DNA from: Pseudomonas frederiksbergensis | GTDB taxonomy: Bacteria; Pseudomonadota; Gammaproteobacteria; Pseudomonadales; Pseudomonadaceae | Length of the DNA: 64,000 bases | Direction: 5' to 3' | Assembly (NCBI RefSeq): GCF_001874645.1 | Contig: NZ_CP017886.1 | Coordinates: forward strand, 4,214,001 to 4,278,000 | In this document: in pieces, positions 28,794-37,726 of the stretch | How the letters are laid out: the number at the start of each line of letters is the position of its first letter | How positions within the stretch are numbered: position 1 is the stretch's first letter | Made by a program: the position numbers and the translations under genes | Notes under the pieces: model-generated | Database searches by the model: none | Told to the model about the DNA's origin: nothing | Seen by the model: only the letters and a program-made list of their open reading frames with translations

Positions 28794-30094
28794 GTGCCTA
28801 CGACGACAGTGCTCCAGGTCTGTCTCGGCGGCGGTTCCTCGGCGCGGCCAGCAGCCTGGCCGTGGCCGCGGGCGTGATCGGTACAGGCGGCGCGGCCGCC
28901 GCCGAAAGCCTGGCTAAGCCTCATGCCGCTGCCCGGACGATGTCCGGGGTCGAGCCGTTCTATGGCGTGCACCAGGGCGGAATCGTGACAGCGCAGCAGA
29001 CGCACTCGCTGTTTGCCGCGCTCGATCTGGAAGCCACCGCGCGGGCGGACGTGATCGCGTTGCTCAAGCGCTGGACTGTTGCCGCCAACCGCCTGAGCCG
29101 TGGCGAGACGGCACAGCCGCTGGCGGTGCCCAAGGATGCCGCACCACTGGATGGCGGTTCGGCCGAGGGGTTGAGGCCGGCTCGCCTGACCGTGACCTTT
29201 GGCTTCGGTCCGGGCTTGTTCATCAGCGACGGCAAGGACCGCTATGGCCTGGCGTCGCGGCGCCCGGACGCGTTGGTCGATCTGCCGAAATTCAACGGCG
29301 ACCAACTGGTGGCCGAGAAGTGCGGTGGCGACCTGAGCATCCAGGTCTGTGCCGATGATCCGCAGGTGGCCTTCCATGCGCTGCGCGAACTGCTTGCCCT
29401 GGCGGACGGCGTAGCCTCGATCAAGTGGATGCAGTCCGGTTTTGCCAGTCCACCGGCCGCAGGCGGCACCGGTCGGAATTTGATGGGATTCAAAGACGGC
29501 ACCAACAATCCGGCCACTCATAGCAGCGATGCGATGAACAAGGTGGTTTGGGCTGGCGATGAAGGCGGCTGGATGAAGGAGGGCTCCTATGTTGTGGTGC
29601 GCCGCATTCGCATCGCTCTTGAGCACTGGGACAAGACGGAACTGGGCTTTCAGGAGGAGGTCGTCGGCCGCGACAAAGCCAATGGCGCGCCGCTGGGCAA
29701 AACCCACGAATTCGACCCTTTGGACTTGAACGCTGAGGACAAGGACGGCAACCCGGTGATTCCGGCCAACGCGCATGCGCGTTTGTCATCCGCCGCTGAA
29801 AACGACGGTGCGCAAATCCTGCGTCGTGCCTACTCCTACAACGACGGCGTCGGCTTTTATGCCGAGCGTTGGCCGCCATGGCGCCAGGGCATCATGCTGG
29901 ATGCCGGGTTGTTTTTCGTTGCCTATCAACGCGACCCGCGCACTGGCTTCATCAAGATCAACAAGAAGCTGGCCACCGAAGACATCATGAACCAGTTCAC
30001 CACCCATGTGGGGAGCGCGATCTTTGCCTGCCCACCGGGTGTCAGCGAGGGTTCGTTCATCGGTGCGACGTTGTTCGAAGGGCTGGCCGGGTAA
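28790..30094 (+). CDS. Tat-exported Dyp-type haem peroxidase (EfeB-like)
   Basis: A 434-residue DyP peroxidase of the EfeB type. Twin-arginine signal SRRRFLGAASSLAVAAG (residues 12-28) shows export of the folded, haem-loaded protein. The GxxDG motif is GFKDG (233-237) with catalytic Asp236; the likely proximal haem ligand is His329 in PANAHARLSS, and Arg345/346 lies in LRRAYSYNDG. EfeB of E. coli works with EfeU and EfeO in iron uptake and has been proposed to release iron from haem. Here no EfeU or EfeO is present; the gene is followed by an FbpABC transporter instead. Confidence 0.9.
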   Translation: MSAYDDSAPGLSRRRFLGAASSLAVAAGVIGTGGAAAAESLAKPHAAARTMSGVEPFYGVHQGGIVTAQQTHSLFAALDLEATARADVIALLKRWTVAANRLSRGETAQPLAVPKDAAPLDGGSAEGLRPARLTVTFGFGPGLFISDGKDRYGLASRRPDALVDLPKFNGDQLVAEKCGGDLSIQVCADDPQVAFHALRELLALADGVASIKWMQSGFASPPAAGGTGRNLMGFKDGTNNPATHSSDAMNKVVWAGDEGGWMKEGSYVVVRRIRIALEHWDKTELGFQEEVVGRDKANGAPLGKTHEFDPLDLNAEDKDGNPVIPANAHARLSSAAENDGAQILRRAYSYNDGVGFYAERWPPWRQGIMLDAGLFFVAYQRDPRTGFIKINKKLATEDIMNQFTTHVGSAIFACPPGVSEGSFIGATLFEGLAG

Positions 30095-30169
30095 GAACTG
30101 TTGGGCGGGAGCGCATCGTCGAGATGCGCTCCATGGGCTGTAACCATCGTTGTTTTTGGAGCATTGCGA

Positions 30170-31195
30170 ATGTCTTTCAAGGTTTTCAGCGGCAAGTTGC
30201 CGCGTACTTTCCACCTTGCTTGTGTGGCTGCAGCGCTGATGGCCTCGGGCGTATCTCAAGCCGCCTCATTGACGTTGTACAGCGCGCAGCATGAGCAGAC
30301 CGTCAATCTGCTGGTCAAGGATTTCGAAAAACAGAGCGGCATTTCGGTGAAAGTACGTACCGGCGAGGGGCCGGAACTGGCGGCGCAACTACTGGCCGAA
30401 GGCAGTGCTTCGCCAGCCGATGTGTATTTCACTTCGAACTCCCCCGAACTGATGTTGCTGGAAGAAAAGGGCATGCTGGAGAAAGTGGAGCCCTCCACCT
30501 TGTCCACTATCCCGGCTCGTTACAATTCGCCGAGCGGCGAGTGGGTCGGCGTGGTGGCACGTGAGAACGTGCTGATCTACAACACCAAGCTGATCAAACC
30601 TGCGCAATTGCCGACCTCGCTGCTCGACTTGGCCGAGCCGGCCTGGAAAGGCAAGCTGGCCATCGCTCCGTCCGATGGTGATTTTCTGCCGCTGGTCAGT
30701 GCAGTGCTGGCGATGAAGGGCGAAGCCGCCACCTTGCAGTGGCTTAAGGGCCTGCGCACCAACTCTCAGATTTTCAACGACAACGAAGGCGTGACCGCTG
30801 CCGTCAACCGTGGCGGGGTCGCTACCGGCATCATCAATAACTACTATTGGGCTCGCCTGCATACCGAGTTGGGCGACAAGGGGACGCACAGCGCGCTTTA
30901 TCACTTTGGTAACGCTGATGTCGGTGCGCTGATCAACGTGTCGGGCGTCGCAGTCCTTAAGACCACGCACAATCAGGACGCTTCGCATAAGTTTCTCGCC
31001 TACCTAACCAGCGAGAGTGCTCAACAACTGATGGCGCAAAGCAAGGTGACCTACGAATACCCGCTACGCGCAGGTGTGGCTCCCGACCCTTTGCTCACGC
31101 CGTTCAGCCAGCTTTCACCGCCACCGCTGGATATGAAAACGCTGGGTGACGATAGCCATGCTGCCAAGTTGCTGCGTCAGGCCGGCTTGCTGTAA
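30170..31195 (+). CDS. Ferric-iron ABC transporter, periplasmic binding protein (FbpA-like)
   Basis: A 341-residue binding protein. Start at the ATG at 30170, with GGAG eight bases upstream; signal peptide about 1-30 (HLACVAAALMASGVSQAA). The mature start LTLYSAQHEQTV, and the motif GIINNYYWARLHTELGD with adjacent Tyr residues, match the FbpA/HitA family in which two Tyr ligate ferric iron. PSSLAD-type and DVGALINVSGVAVL segments also fit. The gap of 75 bases after the peroxidase gene holds no terminator. The permease gene begins at the base after its stop. Confidence 0.92.
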   Translation: MSFKVFSGKLPRTFHLACVAAALMASGVSQAASLTLYSAQHEQTVNLLVKDFEKQSGISVKVRTGEGPELAAQLLAEGSASPADVYFTSNSPELMLLEEKGMLEKVEPSTLSTIPARYNSPSGEWVGVVARENVLIYNTKLIKPAQLPTSLLDLAEPAWKGKLAIAPSDGDFLPLVSAVLAMKGEAATLQWLKGLRTNSQIFNDNEGVTAAVNRGGVATGIINNYYWARLHTELGDKGTHSALYHFGNADVGALINVSGVAVLKTTHNQDASHKFLAYLTSESAQQLMAQSKVTYEYPLRAGVAPDPLLTPFSQLSPPPLDMKTLGDDSHAAKLLRQAGLL

Positions 31196-32776
31196 ATGGC
31201 CAGCCTGACCATTGCGGTCAAGTCCGAACGGCGTACGCCGTTCGGACTTTTGCTTGTCTGTGTCTGTGTGGCGCTGCTGGTGCTGTTGCCGCTCGCCTTC
31301 ACGCTGAAGCAGGCGGCAAGCTTCGGCTACGATGACGCGATCGAGCTATTGTTTCGTCCTCTCGTCGGGGAGTTGGCCTTCAATACCTTACTCATTGTAG
31401 GTACGGCCACGTTGGCCTCGGCCTTGATTGGTACGGCGGTGGCCTGGTTCGTCGAGCGTACGCACCTGCCAGGCCGAGGTGTCTGGGCGGTGCTCGCGGC
31501 TGTGCCGCTTGCCGTACCGCCCTTCATCACCAGCTATGCGTGGGTCTCTCTCAGCTTGTCGTTGCAGGACTTCGCCGGCGCTTTGCTGGTCGTCACCACT
31601 GCCTACTTTCCGCTCGTTTACCTCCCTGTATCCGCTGCACTCAGGGGCATGGATCCGGCCCTGGAGGAAACTGCCCGTTCACTCGGGCTAGGGCCGTGGC
31701 GCTGCTTCTTTCGCGTGGTATTACCGCAACTCAAGCCCGCGCTGCTGGGCGGGGTACTGCTGGTCGCCCTCAGTGTACTGTCCGAGTTTGGCGCGTTCGC
31801 GCTATTGCGCTTTCGCACCTTTACCACCGAGATCTACGCCGAATATCGCGCCAGCTTCGACGGTGCCGGTGCGGCGTTGATCGCCTGCGTCCTGATGCTG
31901 TTGTGCCTGATGTGCCTGGTGGCGGAGTTCAAGGTGCGCGGGCTCACACGCTATGATCGGCTTGATCGTGGTACACGTCGGGCGGCCATTCGCTATGAAT
32001 TGGGCAGGGTGAAATGGCTGGTATGGGGCGGGTTTGCCGGCTTGACGATGACTACCCTGGGGGTTCCACTGGGTATGATCGGCTACTGGCTGCTGCAGCA
32101 CAGTGAGGCCGCAGTGACGCCCGTCGAGTTCTCGGCGGAGCGCTTGATCAGCACGACCTGTGCTTCGCTGGGGTTTGGCCTGGCCGGGGCGGTGCTCACC
32201 ACATTGTTCGCTTTGCCGCTGGGCTTTTTGTTGGCGCGCTTTCCAGGTCGTATCAGCACCCTGCTGGAGCGTATTGCTTATCTGGGGCAGGGCGTGCCGG
32301 GTATCGTGATTGCCCTGGCGGTGATTTCAATCTCGATCCGTTTCATCCAGCCGCTGTACCAGAGTGCGGCGCTGTTGGTCCTCACCTATTCGATCCTGTT
32401 CCTGCCGCTGGCCCTGGTCGGTGTGCACGCCACGCTGGTTCAGATCGAACCCCGCCTTGAGGATACCGCCCGCTCGTTGGGCCTAAGCGGGTGGCAAACG
32501 GCATGGCGTGTGATTTTGCCGCTGGCTGGGCCTGGCATCGGCGCCGCTGCATCAATGGTATTCATCACCATCGTCACAGAGCTGACTGCCACATTATTGC
32601 TATCGCCCATCGGCACGCAGACTCTCGCCACTCAGGTTTGGGTCGATACCTCTGCGTTGGCTTTTGCCGCCGCAGCGCCGTATGCAGCCATGCTGGTCGG
32701 TATTTCGCTCTTTTCCACCTGGCTGCTGATGTCGCTGTTCGGCAAATCGGCAGTGCTGGGTAGCATCCAACAATAG
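31196..32776 (+). CDS. Ferric-iron ABC transporter, permease (FbpB-like)
   Basis: A 526-residue inner-membrane protein made of two fused permease halves, each with about six helices, the typical layout of FbpB. Both halves carry the EAA loop that contacts the ATPase: ALEETARSLGLGPWRCFFRVVLPQ and RLEDTARSLGLSGWQTAWRVILPL. Its ATG directly adjoins the preceding stop. Nine bases separate it from the ATPase gene. Confidence 0.94.
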   Translation: MASLTIAVKSERRTPFGLLLVCVCVALLVLLPLAFTLKQAASFGYDDAIELLFRPLVGELAFNTLLIVGTATLASALIGTAVAWFVERTHLPGRGVWAVLAAVPLAVPPFITSYAWVSLSLSLQDFAGALLVVTTAYFPLVYLPVSAALRGMDPALEETARSLGLGPWRCFFRVVLPQLKPALLGGVLLVALSVLSEFGAFALLRFRTFTTEIYAEYRASFDGAGAALIACVLMLLCLMCLVAEFKVRGLTRYDRLDRGTRRAAIRYELGRVKWLVWGGFAGLTMTTLGVPLGMIGYWLLQHSEAAVTPVEFSAERLISTTCASLGFGLAGAVLTTLFALPLGFLLARFPGRISTLLERIAYLGQGVPGIVIALAVISISIRFIQPLYQSAALLVLTYSILFLPLALVGVHATLVQIEPRLEDTARSLGLSGWQTAWRVILPLAGPGIGAAASMVFITIVTELTATLLLSPIGTQTLATQVWVDTSALAFAAAAPYAAMLVGISLFSTWLLMSLFGKSAVLGSIQQ

Positions 32777-32785
32777 GCAACAATC

Positions 32786-33910
32786 ATGGCTGACCTACAC
32801 ATCCACGGCCTCAGCAAAAAGTTCGGCAGCACCCCGGTGTTGCGTGGCGTCGATCTGTCGGTGTCCTCCGGCAGCCTGGTCGCCATTCTCGGTCCGTCCG
32901 GCAGCGGCAAGACCACCTTGTTGCGTTTGTTGTGTGGCTTCGAACGCGGTGATGCGGGGACCATTCAGATTAATGGCCAGAGGGTCACCGGTCCCAACGT
33001 ATTTGTTCCGTCCGAGAAGCGTCACATCGGCTATGTGCCGCAGGAAGGCGCGCTATTCCCGCACCTGTCGGTCGCCGACAACATCGTATTTGGCCTGCCG
33101 CGCCAACTGCGCAAGGCGCGGCACCGGGTCGACGAGTTGTTGGAATTGGTCGGATTGCCCACCAACTTTGCCAGTCGATCACCGCATGCATTGTCAGGCG
33201 GGCAGCAGCAGCGGGTTGCGCTGGCACGAGCACTTGCGCCCGCACCTGCATTGGTTCTGCTCGATGAGCCGTTTTCCTCGCTGGATGCCGCGCTGCGGGT
33301 GGAAACCCGGCAGGCAGTAGCACAGGCCTTGTCTGCTGCGGGTGCCACCGCTTTGCTGGTCACTCATGATCAGTCCGAGGCGTTGTCGATGGGTAGCCAG
33401 GTGGCCGTGTTATGGGATGGCCAACTGGTACAAGTGGCGAGTCCTGAGCAGTTGTACCGTAAGCCGGTGAGCCCTGAGCTCGCGCGCTTTGTGGGCGATG
33501 CCGTGCTGTTGCCCGGTATAGCCGAAAACGGCAGGGTGGCCTGTGCCTTGGGACAATTGCAGCTGATGGCCGGGATGCCCGAGGGGGCGGTACACGTGTT
33601 ACTGCGACCAGAGCAGATAAGACTCATACCCTTTCATGATGGCGCAAGTCTCGGTGCTGCCAAGGCGAGGGGGCGGGTACTGAAGGTGGATTTTTACGGC
33701 CACGATGCCTGCGTACGGCTGAGTCTCTCTGGCGATGCTGCCTCATCTACAGTACTGACTGCACGTTTACCAGGCCATCTATGTCCGCGTCTGGGTGATG
33801 AAGTTAGCATCATCGTTGAGGGGGAAGTGTTGGTGTATCGCGTGACGGATCCAACAGCCGATCCCACGCCTGCGGCGCAGTGGGCTCTGCCCTCGCTTAA
33901 ACCTGTTTGA
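32786..33910 (+). CDS. Ferric-iron ABC transporter, ATP-binding protein (FbpC-like)
   Basis: A 374-residue ABC ATPase with Walker A GPSGSGKT (36-43), signature LSGGQ (136-140), Walker B LVLLDEP (156-162) and the H-loop LVTHD. A C-terminal TOBE-type domain (about 260-360) is present, as in FbpC/PotA. Last gene of the operon; a short GC-rich hairpin follows. Confidence 0.94.
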   Translation: MADLHIHGLSKKFGSTPVLRGVDLSVSSGSLVAILGPSGSGKTTLLRLLCGFERGDAGTIQINGQRVTGPNVFVPSEKRHIGYVPQEGALFPHLSVADNIVFGLPRQLRKARHRVDELLELVGLPTNFASRSPHALSGGQQQRVALARALAPAPALVLLDEPFSSLDAALRVETRQAVAQALSAAGATALLVTHDQSEALSMGSQVAVLWDGQLVQVASPEQLYRKPVSPELARFVGDAVLLPGIAENGRVACALGQLQLMAGMPEGAVHVLLRPEQIRLIPFHDGASLGAAKARGRVLKVDFYGHDACVRLSLSGDAASSTVLTARLPGHLCPRLGDEVSIIVEGEVLVYRVTDPTADPTPAAQWALPSLKPV

Positions 33911-33923
33911 TGACGGATTGAAC

Positions 33924-33950
33924 GCCCCTCCAGCACTGTGAGGGGCCGTT
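33924..33950 (+). terminator. Weak intrinsic terminator after the iron operon
   Basis: Seven-base stem GCCCCTC (33924-33930) / GAGGGGC (33940-33946), nine-base loop, only a short CGTTT after it. Confidence 0.5.
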
Positions 33951-34211
33951 TGCACAGCCTGAACGCGCTTCATGAACGTGAAGATTTGCAGGTTTTTTCC
34001 TGCCTGCGATTTGAGCTCGCCCAAGTCTTGGGTTGCACTGCGTGACGCAGGTCAGAATCATCTTTTGCATCAACAGGATATTCTGTAGCCTTGCGCAGCT
34101 TCAGCGCTGTCCGTGCCTGATCAATACTCACTCTCCCGGCGGTACCCGATAGGGTCCGGAGCCGGGTGTATACTCGACTTTCGCGCAAATGCGCCTGCAG
34201 GTCTTGCGAAC
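33951..34211. other. Intergenic region upstream of nadA
   Basis: Nothing coding is seen. A TATACT (34169-34174) about 38 bases before the nadA ATG is a plausible -10 element, without a convincing -35. There is no repeat of the tRNA-Lys 3' end, so no attachment-site copy is visible at this side of the iron operon. Confidence 0.5.
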
Positions 34212-35270
34212 ATGACGCAAATTTCCGAACGCCTTCTGGTACAAGCCCATCTCGACGCCAAGCAGCCCAAGCCGCTGACAGCCGGGGAAGAGGCTCATTA
34301 CCGCGCCGCCATCGCCGCCGAGCTCAAGGCTCAGGACGCGGTGCTGGTTGCTCACTTCTATTGCGACCCGATCATTCAGGCCCTGGCCGAAGAAACCGGT
34401 GGCTGCGTTTCCGACTCACTGGAAATGGCCCGCTTCGGCAATGCTCACCCGGCCAAGACCGTCGTGGTTGCCGGTGTGAAGTTCATGGGTGAAACCGCCA
34501 AAATCCTCAACCCGGAAAAGCGTGTATTGATGCCGACCCTGGAAGCGACCTGCTCGCTGGACCTGGGTTGCCCGGTCGACGAGTTCTCGGCGTTTTGCGA
34601 TCAGCACCCGGAGCGCACGGTGGTGGTGTATGCCAACACCTCGGCAGCGGTGAAGGCGCGAGCGGACTGGGTGGTGACATCCAGCTGTGCATTGGAGATT
34701 GTCGAAAGCCTGATGGATAACGGCGAGACGATCATCTGGGGGCCGGACAAGCACCTGGGTACCTACATTCAGCGCCAGACCGGCGCCGACATGCTGCTTT
34801 GGGACGGTGCCTGCATCGTTCATGAAGAGTTCAAAGCCAAGCAGCTCGAAGACATGAAAGCGCTGTACCCGGACGCCGCTATCCTGGTGCACCCAGAGTC
34901 GCCGACTGCGGTGATCGAGTTGGCCGATGCGGTGGGTTCCACCAGTCAGTTGATCGCGGCTGCGCAAAGGCTGCCAAACAAGACCCTGATCGTCGCCACC
35001 GACCGCGGCATCTTCTACAAGATGCAGCAGCTGTGCCCGGATAAGGTCTTCATCGAAGCGCCTACCGCCGGCAACGGCGCGGCATGTCGCAGTTGCGCGC
35101 ATTGCCCGTGGATGGCGATGAACACCCTTGAGCGCACGCTACAGTGTCTGCGTGAGGGTTCAGGCGAGATCTTCGTCGAGCCGGCGTTGATCCCTCAGGC
35201 GATTCGCCCGCTAAAGCGCATGCTCGACTTCACCGCAGCAGCGCGGATGAAGCTGGCGGGTAACGCTTAA
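34212..35270 (+). CDS. nadA: Quinolinate synthase NadA
   Basis: A 352-residue [4Fe-4S] enzyme condensing iminoaspartate and dihydroxyacetone phosphate to quinolinate in NAD synthesis. I start at the ATG at 34212 ([14 protein letters not shown]); the open frame extends upstream without homology. Three conserved Cys that hold the cluster lie in [19 protein letters not shown] and [22 protein letters not shown] and [10 protein letters not shown] are also typical. In P. aeruginosa nadA is some distance from tRNA-Lys; the block between them is variable. Confidence 0.95.
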   Translation: MTQISERLLVQAHLDAKQPKPLTAGEEAHYRAAIAAELKAQDAVLVAHFYCDPIIQALAEETGGCVSDSLEMARFGNAHPAKTVVVAGVKFMGETAKILNPEKRVLMPTLEATCSLDLGCPVDEFSAFCDQHPERTVVVYANTSAAVKARADWVVTSSCALEIVESLMDNGETIIWGPDKHLGTYIQRQTGADMLLWDGACIVHEEFKAKQLEDMKALYPDAAILVHPESPTAVIELADAVGSTSQLIAAAQRLPNKTLIVATDRGIFYKMQQLCPDKVFIEAPTAGNGAACRSCAHCPWMAMNTLERTLQCLREGSGEIFVEPALIPQAIRPLKRMLDFTAAARMKLAGNA

Positions 35271-35286
35271 GGTCAAAGGAAAGATC

Positions 35287-35353
35287 AAAAGATCGCAGCC
35301 TGCGGCAGCTCCTACGTAAACCGTGTAGGAGCTGCCGCAGGCTGCGATCTTTT
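35287..35353. repeat. Perfect 29-base REP inverted repeat
   Basis: Left arm 35287-35315 (AAAAGATCGCAGCCTGCGG...CTCCTAC) and right arm 35325-35353 are exact complements, nine-base loop. Sits between convergent nadA and the RDD gene, ending in T6, so it may also end transcription of nadA. Confidence 0.9.
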
Positions 35354-35360
35354 TTGTGCG

Positions 35361-35849
35361 TTATTTTTTCTTCTTCGGGATCCGCACCAGTTGGCTGTTG
35401 GAGTACATGTCGTGCCAACTGCGCTGCTGTTTGTCGAAGAGCACCCAGAAGAACCCCAGGCCTGCGCACAGCAAGGACGCGATCGACACTACAAAGCGCA
35501 ATAGCGCCTGCCACAGGCTGATCGCCGAGCCGTCGGCGTTCTGTACGCGGATGCACCAGACTTGCATGCCGAGGGTCTGACCGGACCAGGTCCAGAACTT
35601 GGCGAAGAAGCCAAACAGCACGAACAGCAATATGGTTGAGAACAGCGGATCGCCATCCAGCGCACCGGCCTCAGTCAGGGCGCGCATCTTCTCTTCGCCG
35701 AGGATTGCCATCTGCACCATCTTGTAGATGCCGCCCGTGACGATCAGCAGGGCGGTGCACAGCAGGAAGTCGTAGAACATCGCTGCCAGGCGACGGCCCA
35801 GGCCGGCGATGGGGAATTCACCCTGGGGGCTTAGCAGGTGTTTCGACAT
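35361..35849 (-). CDS. RDD family membrane protein
   Basis: A 162-residue inner-membrane protein of the RDD family. It opens with MSKHLLSPQGEFPIAGLGRRLAAMFYDF, giving the Arg...Asp pattern (RRLAAMFYD) that names the family, and has about three to four hydrophobic segments (near 28-50, 70-90 and 125-145). Function of the family is unclear; transport or Na+/H+ exchange has been suggested for some. Divergent neighbours are not linked in an obvious way. Confidence 0.85.
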   Translation of the reverse strand: MSKHLLSPQGEFPIAGLGRRLAAMFYDFLLCTALLIVTGGIYKMVQMAILGEEKMRALTEAGALDGDPLFSTILLFVLFGFFAKFWTWSGQTLGMQVWCIRVQNADGSAISLWQALLRFVVSIASLLCAGLGFFWVLFDKQQRSWHDMYSNSQLVRIPKKKK

Positions 35850-35900
35850 GGAGTGGCTCTCGGCTGAAAAAAGAAGCCATTTTACGGAATTACGCGCACA

Positions 35901-35934
35901 AAAAAGCCCCTGATGTCAGCATCAGGGGCTTTTT
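35901..35934 (-). terminator. Intrinsic terminator of the cold-shock gene
   Basis: Fifteen-base stem AAAAAGCCCCTGATG / CATCAGGGGCTTTTT (35901-35915 and 35920-35934), loop TCAG; T-tract on the minus strand side just past the cspA-family stop. Confidence 0.93.
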
Positions 35935-35946
35935 CGTTACAGAAGA

Positions 35947-36159
35947 TCAGCCTTCTGCTTGTACTTCGTCAGCTTGCATGCCTTTCTGGCCCTGCACCGC
36001 GATGAAGGTGACTTTCTGGCCTTCTTTCAGGCTCTTGAAGCCGTTACCTTGAATGGCGCGGAAATGCACGAACAGATCCGGACCGCTTTCTGGAGTGATA
36101 AAACCAAAACCTTTCTCGTCGTTAAACCACTTGACGGTACCGCTCTGACGTTGGGACAT
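35947..36159 (-). CDS. Cold-shock protein, CspA family
   Basis: A 70-residue single cold-shock domain with RNP1 KGFGFI and RNP2 DLFVHF, after [12 protein letters not shown]. It binds single-stranded nucleic acid and acts as an RNA chaperone or antiterminator. Pseudomonads have several copies, so no specific symbol is given. The Shine-Dalgarno on the minus strand (AAGGAAATAAG) lies just before the ATG, and an intergenic stretch of about 400 bases upstream allows a long 5' leader, as usual for csp genes. Confidence 0.94.
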
Positions 36160-36560
36160 TTCTTATTTCCTTTGACGCAAAAATTGATGACAGCCTCTTT
36201 CTCATGAAAGAGTACTGGAGCTGGTTGCAGGAGAGTAAGAGACGTCGAACGGGATGTAGCTAACTTGTAGGCTACTGCCCAGGTCACGATTCCAAGCGAC
36301 CCATGCAAACACAGTGAACAAACTCTACGCCAACTACGGGAGAAAAAACAAGCCCCGTGGAAGCCTTGTATTGCTTGGCGTGATGGTTGTTTCACATGAT
36401 TGCTAGTGCGGCTTATTCGATAGAGTTGTTCAATTGTTTTCGCTTGTTATAAGCCAGGTTCACAATCGAAGTGCCTGATCAAGGCATGCACTGTTTTATG
36501 GCGGTTGCGTTACAGATTAGTGCACTGTTACGCAACCGCGTTACTTATAGGAACAGTCAA
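36160..36560. other. Intergenic region, csp leader and end of gcv operon
   Basis: Non-coding. It should contain the csp promoter and long leader on the minus strand, and the 3' end of the gcv operon. The notable structure is the imperfect 15-base inverted repeat at 36501-36539. AT-rich between about 36370 and 36480. Confidence 0.6.
36501..36539. repeat. Inverted repeat downstream of gcvT
   Basis: GCGGTTGCGT-T-ACAG (36501-36515) pairs with CTGT-T-ACGCAACCGC (36525-36539), nine-base loop, one T-T mismatch. It begins 21 bases past the gcvT stop on the minus strand. No T-tract on either side, so it is a stabilising hairpin, factor-dependent terminator structure or operator rather than a classic terminator. 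Confidence 0.75.
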
Positions 36561-37685
36561 TCAACCACGATAGTAGCGTTGTGGGACAAATGGCATTTTG
36601 CTTACAAGCAAAGGCACCTTTTTCCCACGAACAATTGCCCACACTTGGGTATCAAGTACGATGTAAGCGCTGTCGAGGTAACCCATCGCCAAAGGACCAC
36701 CCAAGGTAGGCCCGAAGCCACCGCTGCAGACGCTGCCGATGATTTCGCCCGCTTCGTTGACGATTTCTGCACCTTCGCGCACTGGGGTGCGTTCCTGAGG
36801 CAGCAGGCCGACGCGTTTACGGCCGACACCGTTTTGTTGCTGGGCAAATACGGTCTCGGCACCGGGGAAGCCACCGGTACGCGCACCGTCGGCACGGCGA
36901 GGCTTGGAGATGGCCCACAGCAGGCTGGCTTCGATCGGTGTGGTCTCGGTGTTCATGTCGTGGCCGTAGAGGCACAGGCCTGCTTCCAGGCGCAGCGAGT
37001 CACGGGCGCCGAGGCCGATGGCAGCGACTTCCGGCTCGGCCAGCAAGGCGCGAGCGAGGGCCTCGGCATTGGCGGCCGGCACGGAGATTTCGAAACCGTC
37101 TTCACCGGTGTAGCCCGAACGGCTGACAAAGCAGTCGACGCCGATCAAGGTCACGCGGGTGAACTGCATGAACGTCATCTTCGCCACTTCAGGGGCCAGA
37201 CGCGCGAGTACGGTCACCGCGGCCGGGCCTTGCAGGGCGAGCAGGGCGCGTTCTTCGAACAAGGGTTCAATGCTGCACTGATCGCCGATGTGTTGGCGCA
37301 GGTGCGCCAGGTCCTGGTCCTTGCAGGCGGCGTTGACCACCAGGAACAACTCGTCGTTACCGAGGTTGGCGACCATCAGGTCGTCGAGGATGCCGCCGGT
37401 TTCGTTGGTGAACATCGCATAACGCTGCATGCCCACCGGCAAGTCGATGATGTCCACCGGCACCAGGGTTTCCAGGGCCTTGGCGGCATTGGCGCCGGTC
37501 AGACGGATCTGGCCCATGTGCGAGACATCGAACAGCCCGGCCTGATCACGGGTGTGCTGGTGCTCTTTCATCACGCCGAGTGGGTACTGCACCGGCATGT
37601 CGTAGCCGGCGAATGGCACCATGCGCGCACCGAGTTCGATGTGCAGCGCGTGCAGCGGGGTTTTCAACAGTTGTTCGGTGGACAT
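36561..37685 (-). CDS. gcvT: Glycine cleavage system aminomethyltransferase (T protein)
   Basis: A 374-residue T protein, moving the aminomethyl carbon from the H-protein lipoyl arm to tetrahydrofolate. Start at the ATG at 37683-37685 ([34 protein letters not shown]...); the open frame upstream overlaps sdaA and is not used. [24 protein letters not shown] and [15 protein letters not shown] are family motifs (the Asp in GARDSLR region binds folate). Last gene of the gcvH-gcvP-sdaA-gcvT operon. Confidence 0.95.
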   Translation of the reverse strand: MSTEQLLKTPLHALHIELGARMVPFAGYDMPVQYPLGVMKEHQHTRDQAGLFDVSHMGQIRLTGANAAKALETLVPVDIIDLPVGMQRYAMFTNETGGILDDLMVANLGNDELFLVVNAACKDQDLAHLRQHIGDQCSIEPLFEERALLALQGPAAVTVLARLAPEVAKMTFMQFTRVTLIGVDCFVSRSGYTGEDGFEISVPAANAEALARALLAEPEVAAIGLGARDSLRLEAGLCLYGHDMNTETTPIEASLLWAISKPRRADGARTGGFPGAETVFAQQQNGVGRKRVGLLPQERTPVREGAEIVNEAGEIIGSVCSGGFGPTLGGPLAMGYLDSAYIVLDTQVWAIVRGKKVPLLVSKMPFVPQRYYRG

Positions 37686-37726
37686 ATACAGCTCCTGAAA
37701 ATTGCACTGATGCCGATGCGTTCGCA

